DNA of 64,000 nt from Halomonas urumqiensis (GCF_003028575.1 NZ_PYUD01000002.1:124001-188000), one strand, 5' to 3'; numbered from the stretch's first letter, positions 17,472 through 27,769 are shown. The notes: generated from the letters alone by a model not told the origin. A program made the numbers and translations.

Positions 17472-18306
17472 CACGAACCGGTCTGACACGAGCCGGTCTG
17501 ACACGAGCCGGCCCGGCAGCCAGAGCCTGCCGCTGCACGACAGCGAGGCGAGCTGGCGCCGCTGGCAGATGGACGAGCTGAGCACGACCCGCCAGCCCGA
17601 AAGCGATGGCGGACCCTCGCCAAGCGAAACCGCGCGCCGCAAGGCCGCCTTCCAGCGCCAGGCCGAACAGCGCGCGCTGCGTGAAAAGGTAATCGAGCAG
17701 GCCCGTGCACAAGGGCACCGCGAAGGGTTCGATGCCGGCCACGCCGAAGGGCATGCCGAAGGACTCGCCAAGGGGTTCGAGGAGGGCCACGAGCAAGCAC
17801 GCCAGGCGTTCGAGCGCGAGGCACGCGAGACCCTGGCGCCGATGGCCCCGCTGGCCATGGCATTCAGCGAGGCACTTTCGCAACTCGACGAGGATGTCGC
17901 CAACGAACTGGTCGAACTGGCGCTGGCCACTGGCCGCCAGCTGGCCGGCGAAGCGCTCAAGTCACGCCCCCGGCAAGTACTCGAGATCGTTCGCGGCCTG
18001 CTGCACAGCGAGCCTGCGATGGCCGGCAAGCCACGGCTGTGGCTTCACCCGCTCGATCATAAGCTGGTGCAGCAACATCTCGGCCAGGAGATGGACGCGG
18101 CGGGTTGGACGTTGCAACCGGACGATGCCATGACCCGTGGCGGCTGCCGGGTCGCGAGTGCCAGTGGCGAGCTGGATGCCACCTGGGAAAGCCGCTGGGA
18201 GACCGTCAAGCGCCAGGTGCGTCATCGCCGGCCAGCGGCCACGGGCGACGGGGACAACGCGTCACGCTCGGACTCGGGTTCAGGTTCGGGGAGCGACACA
18301 CCATGA
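17464..18306 (+). CDS. fliH: Flagellar export apparatus protein FliH
   Basis: Stator-like regulator of the export ATPase FliI. 280 residues, starting [10 protein letters not shown]. Residues 2-16 are three copies of SD-T-(N/S)-R, encoded by three 15-bp tandem units. The central stretch has the glycine-spaced helix typical of FliH ([28 protein letters not shown], about residues 85-112; GxxxG repeats). A FliH/HrpE-type domain follows (about residues 130-235). The tail is low complexity (SGSGSGSD). Overlaps fliG by 8 bases and fliI by 4. Confidence 0.93.
   Translation: MSDTNRSDTSRSDTSRPGSQSLPLHDSEASWRRWQMDELSTTRQPESDGGPSPSETARRKAAFQRQAEQRALREKVIEQARAQGHREGFDAGHAEGHAEGLAKGFEEGHEQARQAFEREARETLAPMAPLAMAFSEALSQLDEDVANELVELALATGRQLAGEALKSRPRQVLEIVRGLLHSEPAMAGKPRLWLHPLDHKLVQQHLGQEMDAAGWTLQPDDAMTRGGCRVASASGELDATWESRWETVKRQVRHRRPAATGDGDNASRSDSGSGSGSDTP
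17467..17511. repeat. Three 15-bp tandem units inside fliH
   Basis: Units at 17467-17481, 17482-17496 and 17497-17511 read TCTGACACGA(A/G)CCGG. They keep the frame and encode a repeated SDTxR peptide at the FliH N-terminus. Confidence 0.8.
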
Positions 18307-19754
18307 GCACCGCTGCCGCCCACCAGCATGTCACCGACCACCATCAGCGCTGGCAGCAGTCGCTCGAACGCGTGCGCCGGCGTGTCGAGAAGGTGCCACC
18401 CTTTCGCGCCAGCGGCCGGGTAGTGCGCGCCACAGGCATGGTGATCGAGGCTGTGGGCCTGGCGGCCCCTCTGGGCAGCGCCTGTCGCATCGAACTGCCG
18501 GCCCCTTACAGCCACGAGCCCCCGCGTCATGCCGAGGCCCAGGTCGTCGGCTTTTCGGGCGAGAAGCTCTACCTGATGCCGCTTGCCGAGATCACCGGGC
18601 TGGTGCCCGGTGCGCGCGTCTTCGCGCTGAGCGATATCGGCGGTAACGGCACGCGGCGTTTTCCGCTCGGCGAGGCCTTGCTTGGCCGCGTCCTGGATGG
18701 CAACGGCGAGCCACTCGACGGGCTTGGCCCGCTCGACGAAGTGCCGCGCGGCCCCCTGCAGACTCCACCGCTCAACCCACTTTCACGTGCCCCGATCAAG
18801 CAGCAGATCGATGTCGGCATCCGCGCCATCAACGCCCTGCTGAGTGTCGGCCGCGGCCAGCGCATGGGCCTGTTCGCCGGCTCCGGGGTCGGTAAATCGG
18901 TGCTGCTGGGCATGATGGCGCGCTTTACCCGTGCCGATGTGATCGTGGTCGGGCTGATCGGCGAGCGGGGCCGCGAGGTTCAGGACTTCATCAACGACAT
19001 CCTCGGCCCACAAGGGCGTCGCCGCGCCGTGGTGGTGGCCGCCCCCGCCGACACCTCGCCGCTGCAGCGCCTGCAGGGCGCCGCCTATGCCACGCGCCTG
19101 GCCGAGGGCTTCCGCGACGAGGGCAAGAACGTGCTGTTGATCATGGATTCGCTGACCCGCTACGCCATGGCCCAGCGCGAGATCGCCCTGGCCATCGGTG
19201 AGCCCCCGGCCACCAAGGGCTATCCGCCCTCGGTGTTCGCCAAGCTGCCGGGGCTGGTGGAACGCGCCGGCAACGGCAAACCGGGGGGTGGCTCGATCAC
19301 CGCCTTCTATACGGTACTCACCGAGGGCGACGACCAGCAGGACCCGATCGCCGATTCGGCCAGGGCGATCCTCGACGGCCATATCGTGTTGTCGCGAGAG
19401 CTCGCCGAGGCGGGCCACTATCCCGCCATCGATATCGAGGCCTCGATCAGTCGCGCCATGACGTCCATCGTCGAACCCGACCAGCAGCAGCTCGCCCAGC
19501 GTTTCAAGCGAATGTTCTCGCGCTACCAGCGCAACCGTGACCTGATCAGCGTCGGCGCCTACAGCCCGGGGCACGATCCGCAACTCGACGAGGCCGTGCA
19601 ACGCTACCCGGACTTGGAGGCATTCCTGCAGCAGGGTATCGACGACAGTGCACCATTGGATACCGCCCTGGATCAGCTTGCCGATGTCATCGGCGCGCCA
19701 GGGACGAACACTCAGTCATCCACCCAGCCGACCACCCGGAAGGGCAACCGATGA
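18303..19754 (+). CDS. fliI: Flagellum-specific ATPase FliI
   Basis: ATPase of the type III flagellar export apparatus, related to F1 beta. 483 residues from [10 protein letters not shown]. Walker A is GSGVGKSV (193-200); Walker B is VLLIMDS. The family signature [15 protein letters not shown] follows Walker A by about 45 residues. The frame is open upstream, but this ATG overlaps the fliH stop as ATGA. Coupled to fliJ by a 4-base overlap. Confidence 0.96.
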   Translation: MSTAAAHQHVTDHHQRWQQSLERVRRRVEKVPPFRASGRVVRATGMVIEAVGLAAPLGSACRIELPAPYSHEPPRHAEAQVVGFSGEKLYLMPLAEITGLVPGARVFALSDIGGNGTRRFPLGEALLGRVLDGNGEPLDGLGPLDEVPRGPLQTPPLNPLSRAPIKQQIDVGIRAINALLSVGRGQRMGLFAGSGVGKSVLLGMMARFTRADVIVVGLIGERGREVQDFINDILGPQGRRRAVVVAAPADTSPLQRLQGAAYATRLAEGFRDEGKNVLLIMDSLTRYAMAQREIALAIGEPPATKGYPPSVFAKLPGLVERAGNGKPGGGSITAFYTVLTEGDDQQDPIADSARAILDGHIVLSRELAEAGHYPAIDIEASISRAMTSIVEPDQQQLAQRFKRMFSRYQRNRDLISVGAYSPGHDPQLDEAVQRYPDLEAFLQQGIDDSAPLDTALDQLADVIGAPGTNTQSSTQPTTRKGNR

Positions 19755-20212
19755 GCCATACGCCGACGCCTCTCGATACCCTCACCGACCTGGCCCGCGA
19801 TGCCCGCGACCAGGCTGGGCAGACGCTCGCCAGCGAACGCCTCAACGAACGGCAGGTGGCGGGCCAGCTCGAATCGCTGGGTCGCTACCGCCTCGAATAT
19901 GCCCAGCGCTTGCAGCAGGCGATGCGAGATGGCATCGACCCGGCCACCATGCGCAACTACCAGCGTTTTCTCGACTCGCTGGATGATGCGCTGGCGCGTG
20001 CCCGCCAGGCCCTGGGAGCACAGCAGCAACGGGTCGGCCAAAGCCAATCCCACTGGCAACAACAGCAGCGCAAGCTGTCGTCCTACGACACCCTGGTCTC
20101 GAGACGCGCCATGCAGCAGAGCCTGAAGGCCGAGCGCCAGGAACTTCGCGCCAGCGATGACCTGGTCAACACCCGCCTGCTACGCCAGCGCCACAACCAT
20201 CATGACAGCTGA
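19751..20212 (+). CDS. fliJ: Flagellar export chaperone FliJ
   Basis: Central stalk of the export ATPase and escort of chaperones. 153 residues, almost entirely charged alpha-helix suited to a two-helix coiled coil, as in the family. Positional evidence is strong: it follows fliI with an ATGA overlap and precedes fliK. Confidence 0.9.
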   Translation: MSHTPTPLDTLTDLARDARDQAGQTLASERLNERQVAGQLESLGRYRLEYAQRLQQAMRDGIDPATMRNYQRFLDSLDDALARARQALGAQQQRVGQSQSHWQQQQRKLSSYDTLVSRRAMQQSLKAERQELRASDDLVNTRLLRQRHNHHDS

Positions 20213-20245
20213 CCTCTTGACAGCTGATTTCGCCGGAGAATCGAC

Positions 20246-21700
20246 ATGACCATTCCGCTGCTTCTCGCGACCTCTCACGGCCAGACCCAGGCGCCGGCGG
20301 AACGTGCCGGTAAGGGTGGCAACGGCGGATTCAGCCTGGATCTCGCCGGTGCCGGCGCGACCGCCGCCCAGGCCAAGCGCCCAGTCGCCTCACCCGGCAC
20401 GTATCCCGGCACTTCTTTCGGCACTTCGCCAACCCCGGATACCCCGCCTGCCAGGGCGGTACCCGCCACGGCAGGCACAGCGGGCAACGCACAGGTGCTG
20501 CCGGGCAATCCCGCGCTTGCCGAGATCGCCGAGCGCATGGCGTTGATCCTCTCGGCCGGAAACACCGCTGGCGGCCAGGGCCCGCAAGGTGGGCACCACT
20601 CGATCACCAACGCCGAAGCGATCGATGGTCTGGCAGCGTTGCAAGGGGTCCAACTCACCTTGCCACTGAACGCGGCTGGCAGTCACGGGGCCCCGACCGG
20701 AACACCGGGCGAGCCGCCGAGCAACGCGATCAGCGAAGACCTGGGCCAGGAAGCGCTCGACCAGACAGCGCGCGAGACCGAGCTGGCCGCTCAGGTGCTG
20801 GCCGACAAGCCGCAGAGCGATGCGAATCTGAATGGACAGATGCTGCCCAGCACGCAAGTGCTGGCGGGCCAGGCGTCGGCAGAGCAACGACTGGCAGGAC
20901 AGCACCAGGCCAATGATCTCGCCGAGCGGGCCAGGTCAGCCGAGGCCAGGCAAGCCAACCCCGCCTTGCAGGCAGGCCGTGACGGACTGGAGATGATCCG
21001 CGCCGCCGGTGAGCGTGCCGCCGCCCAGCAGGGCGAACCTCAGCTTGCCGACAGCGCCCCCAAGGCCACTACTCTACCCGACGGCGCCCTGCGCTCCGGG
21101 GAGTCCAGCCGCGAGAGTTTCTCGACACTGCTGGCAAGCCAGGCCAACGGCTCGGCCAATAGCGCCGATGCCACGTTTGCCAGTACCACCCACCCCAGCG
21201 CCCAGGGCACTGCCGCTACCAATGGCCAGGTGAGCCTCAGCGCGCCGCTGGGCAGCCAGGCCTGGCCGCAGCAGTTCACTCAGCAGCTCTCTCATCAGTT
21301 CGGCCAGCAGATGCACCTGCTTGGCCAGCGCGGCGGTGAACAGCGCATCGAGCTGCACTTGAACCCCGCCGAGCTGGGTCCGCTCACAGTGTCGCTGAAG
21401 GTCAGCGAGCAGGCCGCCCAGGCGCAGTTCCTGTCGGCCCATGCGCCGGTCAGAAGCGCGGTGGAACAGGCCCTTCCGCAGCTTCGCGAGGCGCTTGCCG
21501 AGCAAGGTATCAGCCTGGGCGACACCTCGGTGGGCGAGCAGCGCGGGCAACAATCGCCGGAAGGTGAGCTGGCCAGGCGCGGCCGCCCCGGCAGCGGCGC
21601 CATGGGCGAGGGGGCGGAAGATGCATCGGGAGCCGCCGCTACAGCCGCGCCGATGACAGCCGATATATCACTCGACGGGCGGGTGGATCTCTACGCCTGA
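20246..21700 (+). CDS. fliK: Flagellar hook-length control protein FliK
   Basis: Molecular ruler that ends hook growth and switches export specificity. 484 residues. The long N-terminal and middle part is rich in Ala, Gly, Gln and Pro with little predicted structure, as usual. The conserved C-terminal Flg_hook domain is clear near residues 370-425: RIELHLNPAELGPLTVSL, then LPQLREALAEQGISLGDTSV. Last gene of the fliF-K run; tandem repeats and a hairpin follow. Confidence 0.93.
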   Translation: MTIPLLLATSHGQTQAPAERAGKGGNGGFSLDLAGAGATAAQAKRPVASPGTYPGTSFGTSPTPDTPPARAVPATAGTAGNAQVLPGNPALAEIAERMALILSAGNTAGGQGPQGGHHSITNAEAIDGLAALQGVQLTLPLNAAGSHGAPTGTPGEPPSNAISEDLGQEALDQTARETELAAQVLADKPQSDANLNGQMLPSTQVLAGQASAEQRLAGQHQANDLAERARSAEARQANPALQAGRDGLEMIRAAGERAAAQQGEPQLADSAPKATTLPDGALRSGESSRESFSTLLASQANGSANSADATFASTTHPSAQGTAATNGQVSLSAPLGSQAWPQQFTQQLSHQFGQQMHLLGQRGGEQRIELHLNPAELGPLTVSLKVSEQAAQAQFLSAHAPVRSAVEQALPQLREALAEQGISLGDTSVGEQRGQQSPEGELARRGRPGSGAMGEGAEDASGAAATAAPMTADISLDGRVDLYA

Positions 21701-21704
21701 TACC

Positions 21705-21776
21705 TAGTCGACACCCGATACACAGTCGACACCCAGTACACAGTCGACACCCGATACACAGCCGGCACCCGGCGCT
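21705..21776. repeat. Four 18-bp tandem units between fliK and fliL
   Basis: Units at 21705, 21723, 21741 and 21759 follow (T/C)AGTCGACACCC(G/A).TACA; the fourth is degenerate. They start 4 bases after the fliK stop. Confidence 0.8.
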
Positions 21777-21792
21777 GTCACTGGGCGCCGGG
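21768..21792 (+). terminator. Hairpin downstream of fliK
   Basis: CCCGGCGC pairs with GCGCCGGG around a 9-base loop. There is no T-run (CAAAATG follows). It may be a weak terminator or an mRNA-stabilising structure between the fliF-K and fliL-R groups. Confidence 0.45.
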
Positions 21793-21914
21793 CAAAATGC
21801 CGAGATAGGCCCCATAGCGTGGCCTGTTCACTTCTTCGTACTTGTCACCGAGCCCGCATACTGACGCCAGTGGCAAGACCAGCGTGCTCCGACAGGGCCC
21901 AAGGATATCCAGCA

Positions 21915-22400
21915 ATGGCGAAATCGACAGGTGGCTCCCGAAAGCTGCTCTGGCTCATGGGGATCGTCGTGATCCTCTCCTCCTCCGCAGCGGCGGCGGC
22001 ACTCTACATGGTGTTCGACCAGCGCAATGACGGTGCCCAGGCTCAGAGTCAAATTCAGGAAGAGGTCGTGGCAGAGCGTGTGGCGCCGATCTTCGTCACC
22101 ATCGAACCCTTCACGGTCAATCTTGCCGACGATCAGTACGGCACGCGGCTGCTCTATGCCGGCATGACGCTCAAGGTGGCCGATCAGCACACCCGCGAGG
22201 TTCTCACCGAGCACATGCCTCAGGTGCGCAGCCGCCTGCTGATGTTGTTTTCCGGTCAGCAGGCGCGTGAGCTGACCGGCCCCGAAGGCAAACGGACGCT
22301 CGCCGAGGAGGTGCTTGCGACCCTCGATGCGCCGATGACCGAGAACCAGCCCGAATTGGCCATCGACGACGTGCTGTTCACTGAATTCATCGTGCAATAA
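21915..22400 (+). CDS. fliL: Flagellar basal body-associated protein FliL
   Basis: Single-pass inner-membrane protein near the stator. 161 residues from MAKSTGGSRK, with AAGGA upstream; the frame is open to 21819. One membrane helix near residues 10-30. The periplasmic domain carries the family pattern IEPFTVNLAD...RLLYAGMTLKV, and the C-terminus (VLFTEFIVQ) matches FliL ends. First of fliLMNOPQR. Confidence 0.93.
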   Translation: MAKSTGGSRKLLWLMGIVVILSSSAAAAALYMVFDQRNDGAQAQSQIQEEVVAERVAPIFVTIEPFTVNLADDQYGTRLLYAGMTLKVADQHTREVLTEHMPQVRSRLLMLFSGQQARELTGPEGKRTLAEEVLATLDAPMTENQPELAIDDVLFTEFIVQ

Positions 22401-22416
22401 GCGGATCCCGAGCCCC

Positions 22417-23463
22417 ATGTCCCAAGATGATCTGCTGTCGCAGGAAGAGATCGATGCGCTGCTCAAGGGCGTCAGCGGCGAAGAGGAAACCAGCGCTTCC
22501 GCCAGCGGCGAAGATTCGCGCATTCGCCCCTATGATCCGGCCACCCAGCACCGGATCATTCGCGAGCGCCTGCATGCCCTGGACATCATCAATGAGCGCT
22601 TCGCGCGGCATTTCCGCATGGGCATGTTCAACCTGCTCAGGCGCAGTGCCGACATCACCGTGGAAAGCGTGCGCTACCAGAGCTACAGCGACTTCTCGCG
22701 CAACGTGCCGGTGCCCACCAACATCAACATCATCGCCATGAAACCGCTGCGCGGCTCGGCCTTGATCGTCTTTCCGCCGAGCCTGGTGTTCATGGTGGTG
22801 GACAACCTGTTCGGCGGCGACGGGCGCTTTCTGACCCGCTCCGAGGGCCGCGAGTTCACCAATACCGAGCAGCGCATCATCATGCGCCTGCTCAACCTGG
22901 CCATCGACGCCTACAGCGAGTCGTGGAAGTCGGTCTATCCACTCGAGATCAGCTTCGTGCGCTCGGAGATGCAGTCGAAGTTCGCCAACATCACCAACTC
23001 GCCCAACGAGATCGTGGTCAACACCTCGTTCAACATCGAGGTGGGCAACCTCTCCAGCAGTTTCCAGATCTGCATGCCGTTCTCGATGATCGAGCCGCTG
23101 CGCGACCTGCTCTCCAACCCGCTCAACGATGGCCACCAGAATCAGGATGGCAGCTGGAGTCGGCGCATGGCCGGTGAAATCCGCCGCTCGGAAGTCGAGC
23201 TGGTGGCCGACTTTGCTTCCATTTCATCGCGTATCGCCCATGTCATGGCACTCAAGGTCGGTGACATCCTGCCGCTGGAGCTTCCTGAAAGCGTCACCGC
23301 CAAGGTCGACGGCGTGCCGGTCATGGAGTGCGAATATGGCAGCCAGCACCAGCAACGCGCCTTGCGGGTCATCCGCATGATCGATCACGCCAACGCCACC
23401 GCATCACCCGACACCTTCGTCAAGGGGTCGACACCGTCATCCAAGGAATCCAAGCATGACTGA
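22417..23463 (+). CDS. fliM: Flagellar motor switch protein FliM
   Basis: C-ring protein that receives CheY-P. 348 residues. The N-terminal CheY-binding segment MSQDDLLSQEEIDALL is present. The middle CheC-like domain contains RHFRMGMFNLLRRSADITV and FMVVDNLFGGDGR. The C-terminal SpoA domain begins after residue 250. Overlaps fliN by 8 bases. Confidence 0.96.
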   Translation: MSQDDLLSQEEIDALLKGVSGEEETSASASGEDSRIRPYDPATQHRIIRERLHALDIINERFARHFRMGMFNLLRRSADITVESVRYQSYSDFSRNVPVPTNINIIAMKPLRGSALIVFPPSLVFMVVDNLFGGDGRFLTRSEGREFTNTEQRIIMRLLNLAIDAYSESWKSVYPLEISFVRSEMQSKFANITNSPNEIVVNTSFNIEVGNLSSSFQICMPFSMIEPLRDLLSNPLNDGHQNQDGSWSRRMAGEIRRSEVELVADFASISSRIAHVMALKVGDILPLELPESVTAKVDGVPVMECEYGSQHQQRALRVIRMIDHANATASPDTFVKGSTPSSKESKHD

Positions 23464-23977
23464 TCCCAAGAAGCCCGATCAGAACATCGACGACGACTGG
23501 GCCGCGGCCATGTCGGAGCAGGAACAGTCGGAGCAGGAACAAGCCGAGCAACAGGGTACCGGCGACGACGACCCTTGGGCGGCGGCCATGGCCGAACAGG
23601 CCGAGGCTGAAGCCCAGGCCGAAACGCCCAGCGAGCCCGACGCCGAGCCAAACGCCCAGTCGGCAAGCGACAGCGTGTTCCGCCCGCTTGCGCAGTCGGC
23701 TGGTGGCGGCGCCTCCCGCGACCTCGAGATGATCATGGACATCCCGGTCAAGCTCGCCGTAGAGCTGGGCCGCACGCGCATCACCATCAAGCAGCTGCTG
23801 GAACTGGCCCAGGGCTCGGTGATCGAGCTCGATGGCCTGGCCGGCGAGCCAATGGACATCCTGATCAACGGCTACCTGATCGCGCAGGGTGAAGTGGTGG
23901 TGGTCGACGACAAGTACGGCATCCGCATCACCGAGATCATCACTCCCTCCGAGCGCGTGCAGAAGCTGAACCGATGA
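23456..23977 (+). CDS. fliN: Flagellar motor switch protein FliN
   Basis: C-ring base protein. 173 residues, longer than enteric FliN because of an acidic N-terminal region (about 85 residues). That region holds two similar peptides, DDDWAAAMSEQ and DDDPWAAAMAEQ. The SpoA domain is standard: MDIPVKLAVELGRTRITIKQLL, then GSVIELDGLAGEPMDILING and IRITEI. Overlaps fliO by 4 bases. Confidence 0.95.
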   Translation: MTDPKKPDQNIDDDWAAAMSEQEQSEQEQAEQQGTGDDDPWAAAMAEQAEAEAQAETPSEPDAEPNAQSASDSVFRPLAQSAGGGASRDLEMIMDIPVKLAVELGRTRITIKQLLELAQGSVIELDGLAGEPMDILINGYLIAQGEVVVVDDKYGIRITEIITPSERVQKLNR

Positions 23978-24429
23978 GCGACATCCCTACCCCCGATGCC
24001 TCGTCCGGCGGCCTGGATGGCCTGGCCGCCGGCGGCGAGTTGATCGGCCTTGCCACGTTCGGCAAGACCGCCGCCGTACTGGCGCTTATCGTCGCGATCC
24101 TGTTGATCGCACGAGTTGTGCTCAAGCGCGCGGGGCTCGGCCAGGCCCGCCATGGTGACCGCCTGCGCGTGGTGGGCGCCGTCGGCGTCGGCAATCGCGA
24201 GCGGGTGGTGATCGTGCAGGTCGAACAGACCTGGCTGGTACTCGGCGTGGGTAGCGGCAACGTCAATAAGCTGCACGAGCTGCCGGCACCACCAGCGGAT
24301 GCCACGCCTCACGCCACCGGCGCTCATTCCAATGGCCACGGCCCCTCCTTCGCCGACGGCGACAGCTTCGCCGCGCGCTTCGCCAAGGCACTGAAACACA
24401 ATGCGGGCCTGGGGCGGGGCAAGTCGTGA
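23974..24429 (+). CDS. fliO: Flagellar export protein FliO
   Basis: Small membrane protein that helps assemble the FliP ring. 151 residues, one membrane helix near residues 25-46 ([19 protein letters not shown]). A short cytosolic beta-rich domain follows ([38 protein letters not shown]), typical of FliO/FliZ. The position between fliN and fliP makes the call secure. Confidence 0.92.
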   Translation: MSDIPTPDASSGGLDGLAAGGELIGLATFGKTAAVLALIVAILLIARVVLKRAGLGQARHGDRLRVVGAVGVGNRERVVIVQVEQTWLVLGVGSGNVNKLHELPAPPADATPHATGAHSNGHGPSFADGDSFAARFAKALKHNAGLGRGKS

Positions 24430-25181
24430 GTCGCACGTTCCCGATGCTGGCGGTGCTGCTGGCGGCCCTGGCCCTGCTGCTGTCGCCCGCCGAGGTCCTT
24501 GCCCAGCAATTGCCCGGCATCACCAGCCAACCGCTGGAAGATGGCGGCCAGCAATGGTCATTGTCGCTGCAGACCCTGCTGCTGCTCAGCTCGCTGGCCT
24601 TCCTGCCGGCGCTTTTGCTGATGATGACCAGCTTCACGCGCATCATCATCGTGCTGAGCCTGCTGCGGACCGCCATGGGCACCCAGGCCACGCCACCCAA
24701 CCAGGTGTTGCTCGGCCTGGCACTGTTTCTGACCTTCTTCATCATGGCCCCGGTGCTCGACCTGGTGTACGAGACGGCCTGGCTGCCGTTGACGGCGGAA
24801 GAGATCAATTTCGAGGAGTTCCTGCGGCTGGCCCAGGCGCCGTTCCGGGAATTCATGCTGGCCCAGACCCGCGAGCCTGACCTGGCGCTGTTCGCCCGCC
24901 TGGCGGATGTCGGCGAGATGCAGGGCCCCGAGGACGTACCGCTGCGGATTCTGGTGCCCTCCTTCGTGACCAGCGAGCTCAAGACCGCCTTCCAGATCGG
25001 CTTCATGGTGTTCATTCCGTTCCTGATCATCGACCTGGTGGTGGCAAGCGTGCTGATGTCGCTGGGCATGATGATGGTGCCACCGATCACCATCTCGCTG
25101 CCCTTCAAGCTGATGCTGTTCGTGCTGGTGGATGGCTGGCAGCTGATCGTCGGCTCACTCGCGCAAAGCTTTTATGTATAG
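24426..25181 (+). CDS. fliP: Flagellar export gate protein FliP
   Basis: Forms the core of the export gate with FliQ and FliR. 251 residues. It starts GTG, overlapping the fliO stop as GTGA. Signal-like N-terminus (about residues 1-25), then the FliP family signatures: [40 protein letters not shown] (split across about residues 70-108) and [29 protein letters not shown]. The last codons lie in a 13-bp repeat unit. Confidence 0.96.
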   Translation: MSRTFPMLAVLLAALALLLSPAEVLAQQLPGITSQPLEDGGQQWSLSLQTLLLLSSLAFLPALLLMMTSFTRIIIVLSLLRTAMGTQATPPNQVLLGLALFLTFFIMAPVLDLVYETAWLPLTAEEINFEEFLRLAQAPFREFMLAQTREPDLALFARLADVGEMQGPEDVPLRILVPSFVTSELKTAFQIGFMVFIPFLIIDLVVASVLMSLGMMMVPPITISLPFKLMLFVLVDGWQLIVGSLAQSFYV

Positions 25182-25205
25182 CTTTTATGTCTAGCTTTTA
25201 TAGTA
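25167..25205. repeat. Three 13-bp tandem units at the fliP-fliQ junction
   Basis: Units at 25167-25179, 25180-25192 and 25193-25205 follow AGCTTTTATGTNT (the last is AGCTTTTATAGTA). The first encodes the FliP C-terminus with its stop. The others repeat that end in the intergenic space. Confidence 0.8.
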
Positions 25206-25221
25206 AAACCAGGAGACAAAC

Positions 25222-25491
25222 ATGACCCCGGAAATGGTGATGGGCCTGGCCTACCAGGGCATGCGCGTGACCCTGCTGCTGGCCGGGCCGCTGCTGATCA
25301 CCGCGCTGGTCACGGGGCTTCTGGTCAGCCTGTTCCAGGCCGCTACCCAGATCAACGAGATGACCCTGTCGTTCATTCCCAAGATCCTCGGCGTGTTCCT
25401 GGTGCTGGTACTGGCCGGCCCTTGGCTGCTCAAGCTGATTACCGGCTTCACCCGCGAGCTGTTCATGAACATACCCACGCTGGTGTCTTGA
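25222..25491 (+). CDS. fliQ: Flagellar export gate protein FliQ
   Basis: Two-helix export-gate subunit. 89 residues with membrane segments near residues 15-38 and 52-74. Family residues include LLISLFQAATQINE-type sequence (here LLVSLFQAATQINEMTLSFIPK) and GPW. AGGAGA precedes the ATG. Confidence 0.95.
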   Translation: MTPEMVMGLAYQGMRVTLLLAGPLLITALVTGLLVSLFQAATQINEMTLSFIPKILGVFLVLVLAGPWLLKLITGFTRELFMNIPTLVS

Positions 25492-25501
25492 GGAACCGGC
25501 C

Positions 25502-26299
25502 ATGGTCGAGGTGACTTTCGCGCAACTCCAGGCCTGGCTCGTGGCCTTCCTGTGGCCCTTCACACGGATCACCGCCTTCCTTGCCGCCTCGCCACTGTGG
25601 GGGCACTCGAGCGTGCCCCGCCAGGCCAAGATCGGGCTTGCCGCGCTGGTAGCATTTATCATCGCGCCCACGGTGGCCACCCCCGATGTGCCGGTGATCT
25701 CCTGGGCGGGTGTCGGCATCATGGCCGAACAGATGCTGATCGGCGTGGCCATGGGGCTGGTGATGCACATCACCTTCGCCGTGGTACAGGCCACCGGTGA
25801 CTTCATCGGCCTGCAGATGGGCCTGGCCTTCGCCACGTTCTTCGATCCCAGCAGCGGCACCAACATGGTGGTGCTGTCGCGCTACCTGTACATGATCACG
25901 CTGCTGATGTTCCTGGCCTTCAACGGCCACCTCATCGTGCTGGAGATTCTCGCCACCAGCTTCGATACCCTGCCGATCGGCCTTGGCGGCTTCAACGCCG
26001 GCGCCTTCGATATGCTGGCGCGCTACGGCGGCACCATCTTCATGGCCGGCATGCTGCTGGCGCTGCCGCTGGTCGGGCCGCTTCTGATCATCAACCTGGC
26101 GCTGGGCATCCTCAATCGCTCCGCGCCCCAGCTCACGGTGTTCAATATCGGCTTCCCGGCCTCGTTGACCGTCGGCCTGATCCTGATGATGGTATTGATG
26201 ACCGACATCGGCCGCTTCCTCGAGCGACTGTTCGCAGGCTCCCTCGACTTCATGCGCCAACTGCTCGACGCCCTCGCCCCGCTTCCACCCGCGGGCTGA
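25502..26299 (+). CDS. fliR: Flagellar export gate protein FliR
   Basis: Polytopic export-gate subunit. 265 residues with about six membrane segments. Motifs include FxRITAFLAASPLWG near residue 22, GVAMGLVMHITFAVVQATGDFIGLQMGL and FNIGFPASLTVGLI. Last gene of the fli operon; converges on flgL. No plus-strand terminator is obvious beyond the shared hairpin. Confidence 0.95.
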   Translation: MVEVTFAQLQAWLVAFLWPFTRITAFLAASPLWGHSSVPRQAKIGLAALVAFIIAPTVATPDVPVISWAGVGIMAEQMLIGVAMGLVMHITFAVVQATGDFIGLQMGLAFATFFDPSSGTNMVVLSRYLYMITLLMFLAFNGHLIVLEILATSFDTLPIGLGGFNAGAFDMLARYGGTIFMAGMLLALPLVGPLLIINLALGILNRSAPQLTVFNIGFPASLTVGLILMMVLMTDIGRFLERLFAGSLDFMRQLLDALAPLPPAG

Positions 26300-26316
26300 A
26301 TGACGCCCAAAAAAAA

Positions 26317-26342
26317 CCGCCCTGACGGGGATCCGAGGGCGG
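26317..26342 (-). terminator. Terminator between fliR and flgL
   Basis: CCGCCCT pairs with AGGGCGG around a 12-base loop. On the minus strand eight T residues follow, so it suits transcripts from the flg side (flgKL). It could also stop fliR transcripts less efficiently. Confidence 0.7.
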
Positions 26343-26397
26343 CAAGGGGCCATGGCGGGAGGTAACCAAACCACGGCCAACAGGGTTGATGAGCCTA

Positions 26398-26540
26398 AGA
26401 GGGTGTTTACAAATGCAACGAGCGATGGCCAGACAAGGCGAAATCAGCTGAAAAAGCGCAGTTTACGAGGGTGTAAATGAGCATTTTGAAGGTGATTTCA
26501 ACGCCGTATGGCCAAGCGCAGTAGTTTGTAGACATCCTCT
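26398..26540. mobile_element. Non-coding fold-back element (MITE/REP-like), copy 1
   Basis: About 143 bp bounded by imperfect inverted repeats: AGAGGGTGTTTACAAA (26398-26413) and TTTGTAGACATCCTCT (26525-26540), 14 of 16 pairing. The inside is also self-complementary, with GAAATCA...TGATTTC and GTTTAC...GTAAAT flanking a short loop near 26466. It ends on the first base of the flgL stop triplet. No open frame. It shares ordered motifs with the element at 45901-46054. Confidence 0.6.
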
Positions 26541-27769
26541 CAGCGGAGGTAGTCGAACAGCGACATCCCCTTGATATCGACGAAGGCGCGCTGGGAGGCT
26601 TGCAGCCCGACCTGGCGCAGGCTGTATTCGGAGATCGCCTCGGCGTAGTCGAGGTCGATCAGGTCCGACAGCGTCTGCTCGTAATTGAGCATGCGGTTGC
26701 CGCCCACGGCGTCCACCACATCGAGCTCGTTGAGCCTTGCGCCTACCGAGGCGCGGGTGGTCAGCACGTTGTCGAGACCGTTGTCGAGCTCGCGCATCGA
26801 GGTGTTGAGCGTGTTGCGCAGCGCGGCTTTCTTGGCGGGCGTGTCGGCTGGTTCCTCGAGTACCGCAAGGGCCTTCTCGAAGGTCTTGAACAGGTCTGTG
26901 TTCATCTGCTCGGCCTGGCCGATCGTCAGCTCGTCACCGGCTTCGGGGTCGCCCGCAAGGGTCAGCGTGATACCGCCGAAACTGAGTGACTGGCCCGGGG
27001 TATAGGGCTCGTCATTCGCCACGTTGGTCACCGTGCCATCGGCAGCCACGCCTTCGATACTGTAGGTGGGGTTGTCGGCATCGCCACCGAAGGTGAGGGT
27101 GTAGGTATCGCCGTAGCCGGGGTCGGCGGGATCGCCGATGCGCGGGCCACTGAAGGTCACGTTGCCGGCATTGCCGGGCGCGGCCTCGGCCAGGTAGCCC
27201 GCGCCGCTGGCCACGCTCTGGAAGATCTTTTCGCCATTGTCGGCGACCGGCATCAGCCGTGAGGCATCGATACGCTGCTCGCGGGTATTGGCATCGCCTA
27301 CATAGTCCACGGTGCCGTCGCCGTTGCGCTGAAAGGGCGGGCTTGCGTCCTGGTAGCCGCCGAACAGGTAGCGGCCATTGCCGTCGGTGGCATTGGCCTG
27401 GCCGATCACCGTCTCGTAGATGCCACGCAGCTCGCTTGCCACCGACTGCCGGTCGGCATCGCTCAGGGTGTCGCTAGAGGCCTGCACCATCAGCGTCTTG
27501 GCACTGGTGATGGCGTCGCTGACGCTGTTCAACACGCTTTCCGACTGGGATAGCGAGTTGCGCGCACTGACCCGGGAGTCGGCGTACTGCTCGGTGAGCG
27601 CCTTGGACTGGGAGACGCCCACCGCGCGTGATGCGGCCTGGGGGTCGTCCGAGGGGTTGACCACTCGGCGGCCGGTGGCGATCTGCTGGCCCACCTTCAT
27701 GAAATCGCCCTGCTGGCGATTCATCGAGGAGACGCTCTGGTCGAACATGGTGACGGTACTGATACGCAT
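26540..27769 (-). CDS. flgL: Flagellar hook-filament junction protein FlgL
   Basis: Hook-associated protein 3, joining hook and filament. 409 residues. Flagellin-like N-terminus (MRISTVTMFDQSVSSMNRQ...QQIATGRRVVNPSDDPQAASRA) and C-terminus (SEYSLRQVGLQASQRAFVDIKGMSLFDYLR). A variable middle (about residues 130-290) makes it longer than enteric FlgL. Follows flgK by 20 bases. The fold-back element abuts its stop codon. Confidence 0.95.
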   Translation of the reverse strand: MRISTVTMFDQSVSSMNRQQGDFMKVGQQIATGRRVVNPSDDPQAASRAVGVSQSKALTEQYADSRVSARNSLSQSESVLNSVSDAITSAKTLMVQASSDTLSDADRQSVASELRGIYETVIGQANATDGNGRYLFGGYQDASPPFQRNGDGTVDYVGDANTREQRIDASRLMPVADNGEKIFQSVASGAGYLAEAAPGNAGNVTFSGPRIGDPADPGYGDTYTLTFGGDADNPTYSIEGVAADGTVTNVANDEPYTPGQSLSFGGITLTLAGDPEAGDELTIGQAEQMNTDLFKTFEKALAVLEEPADTPAKKAALRNTLNTSMRELDNGLDNVLTTRASVGARLNELDVVDAVGGNRMLNYEQTLSDLIDLDYAEAISEYSLRQVGLQASQRAFVDIKGMSLFDYLR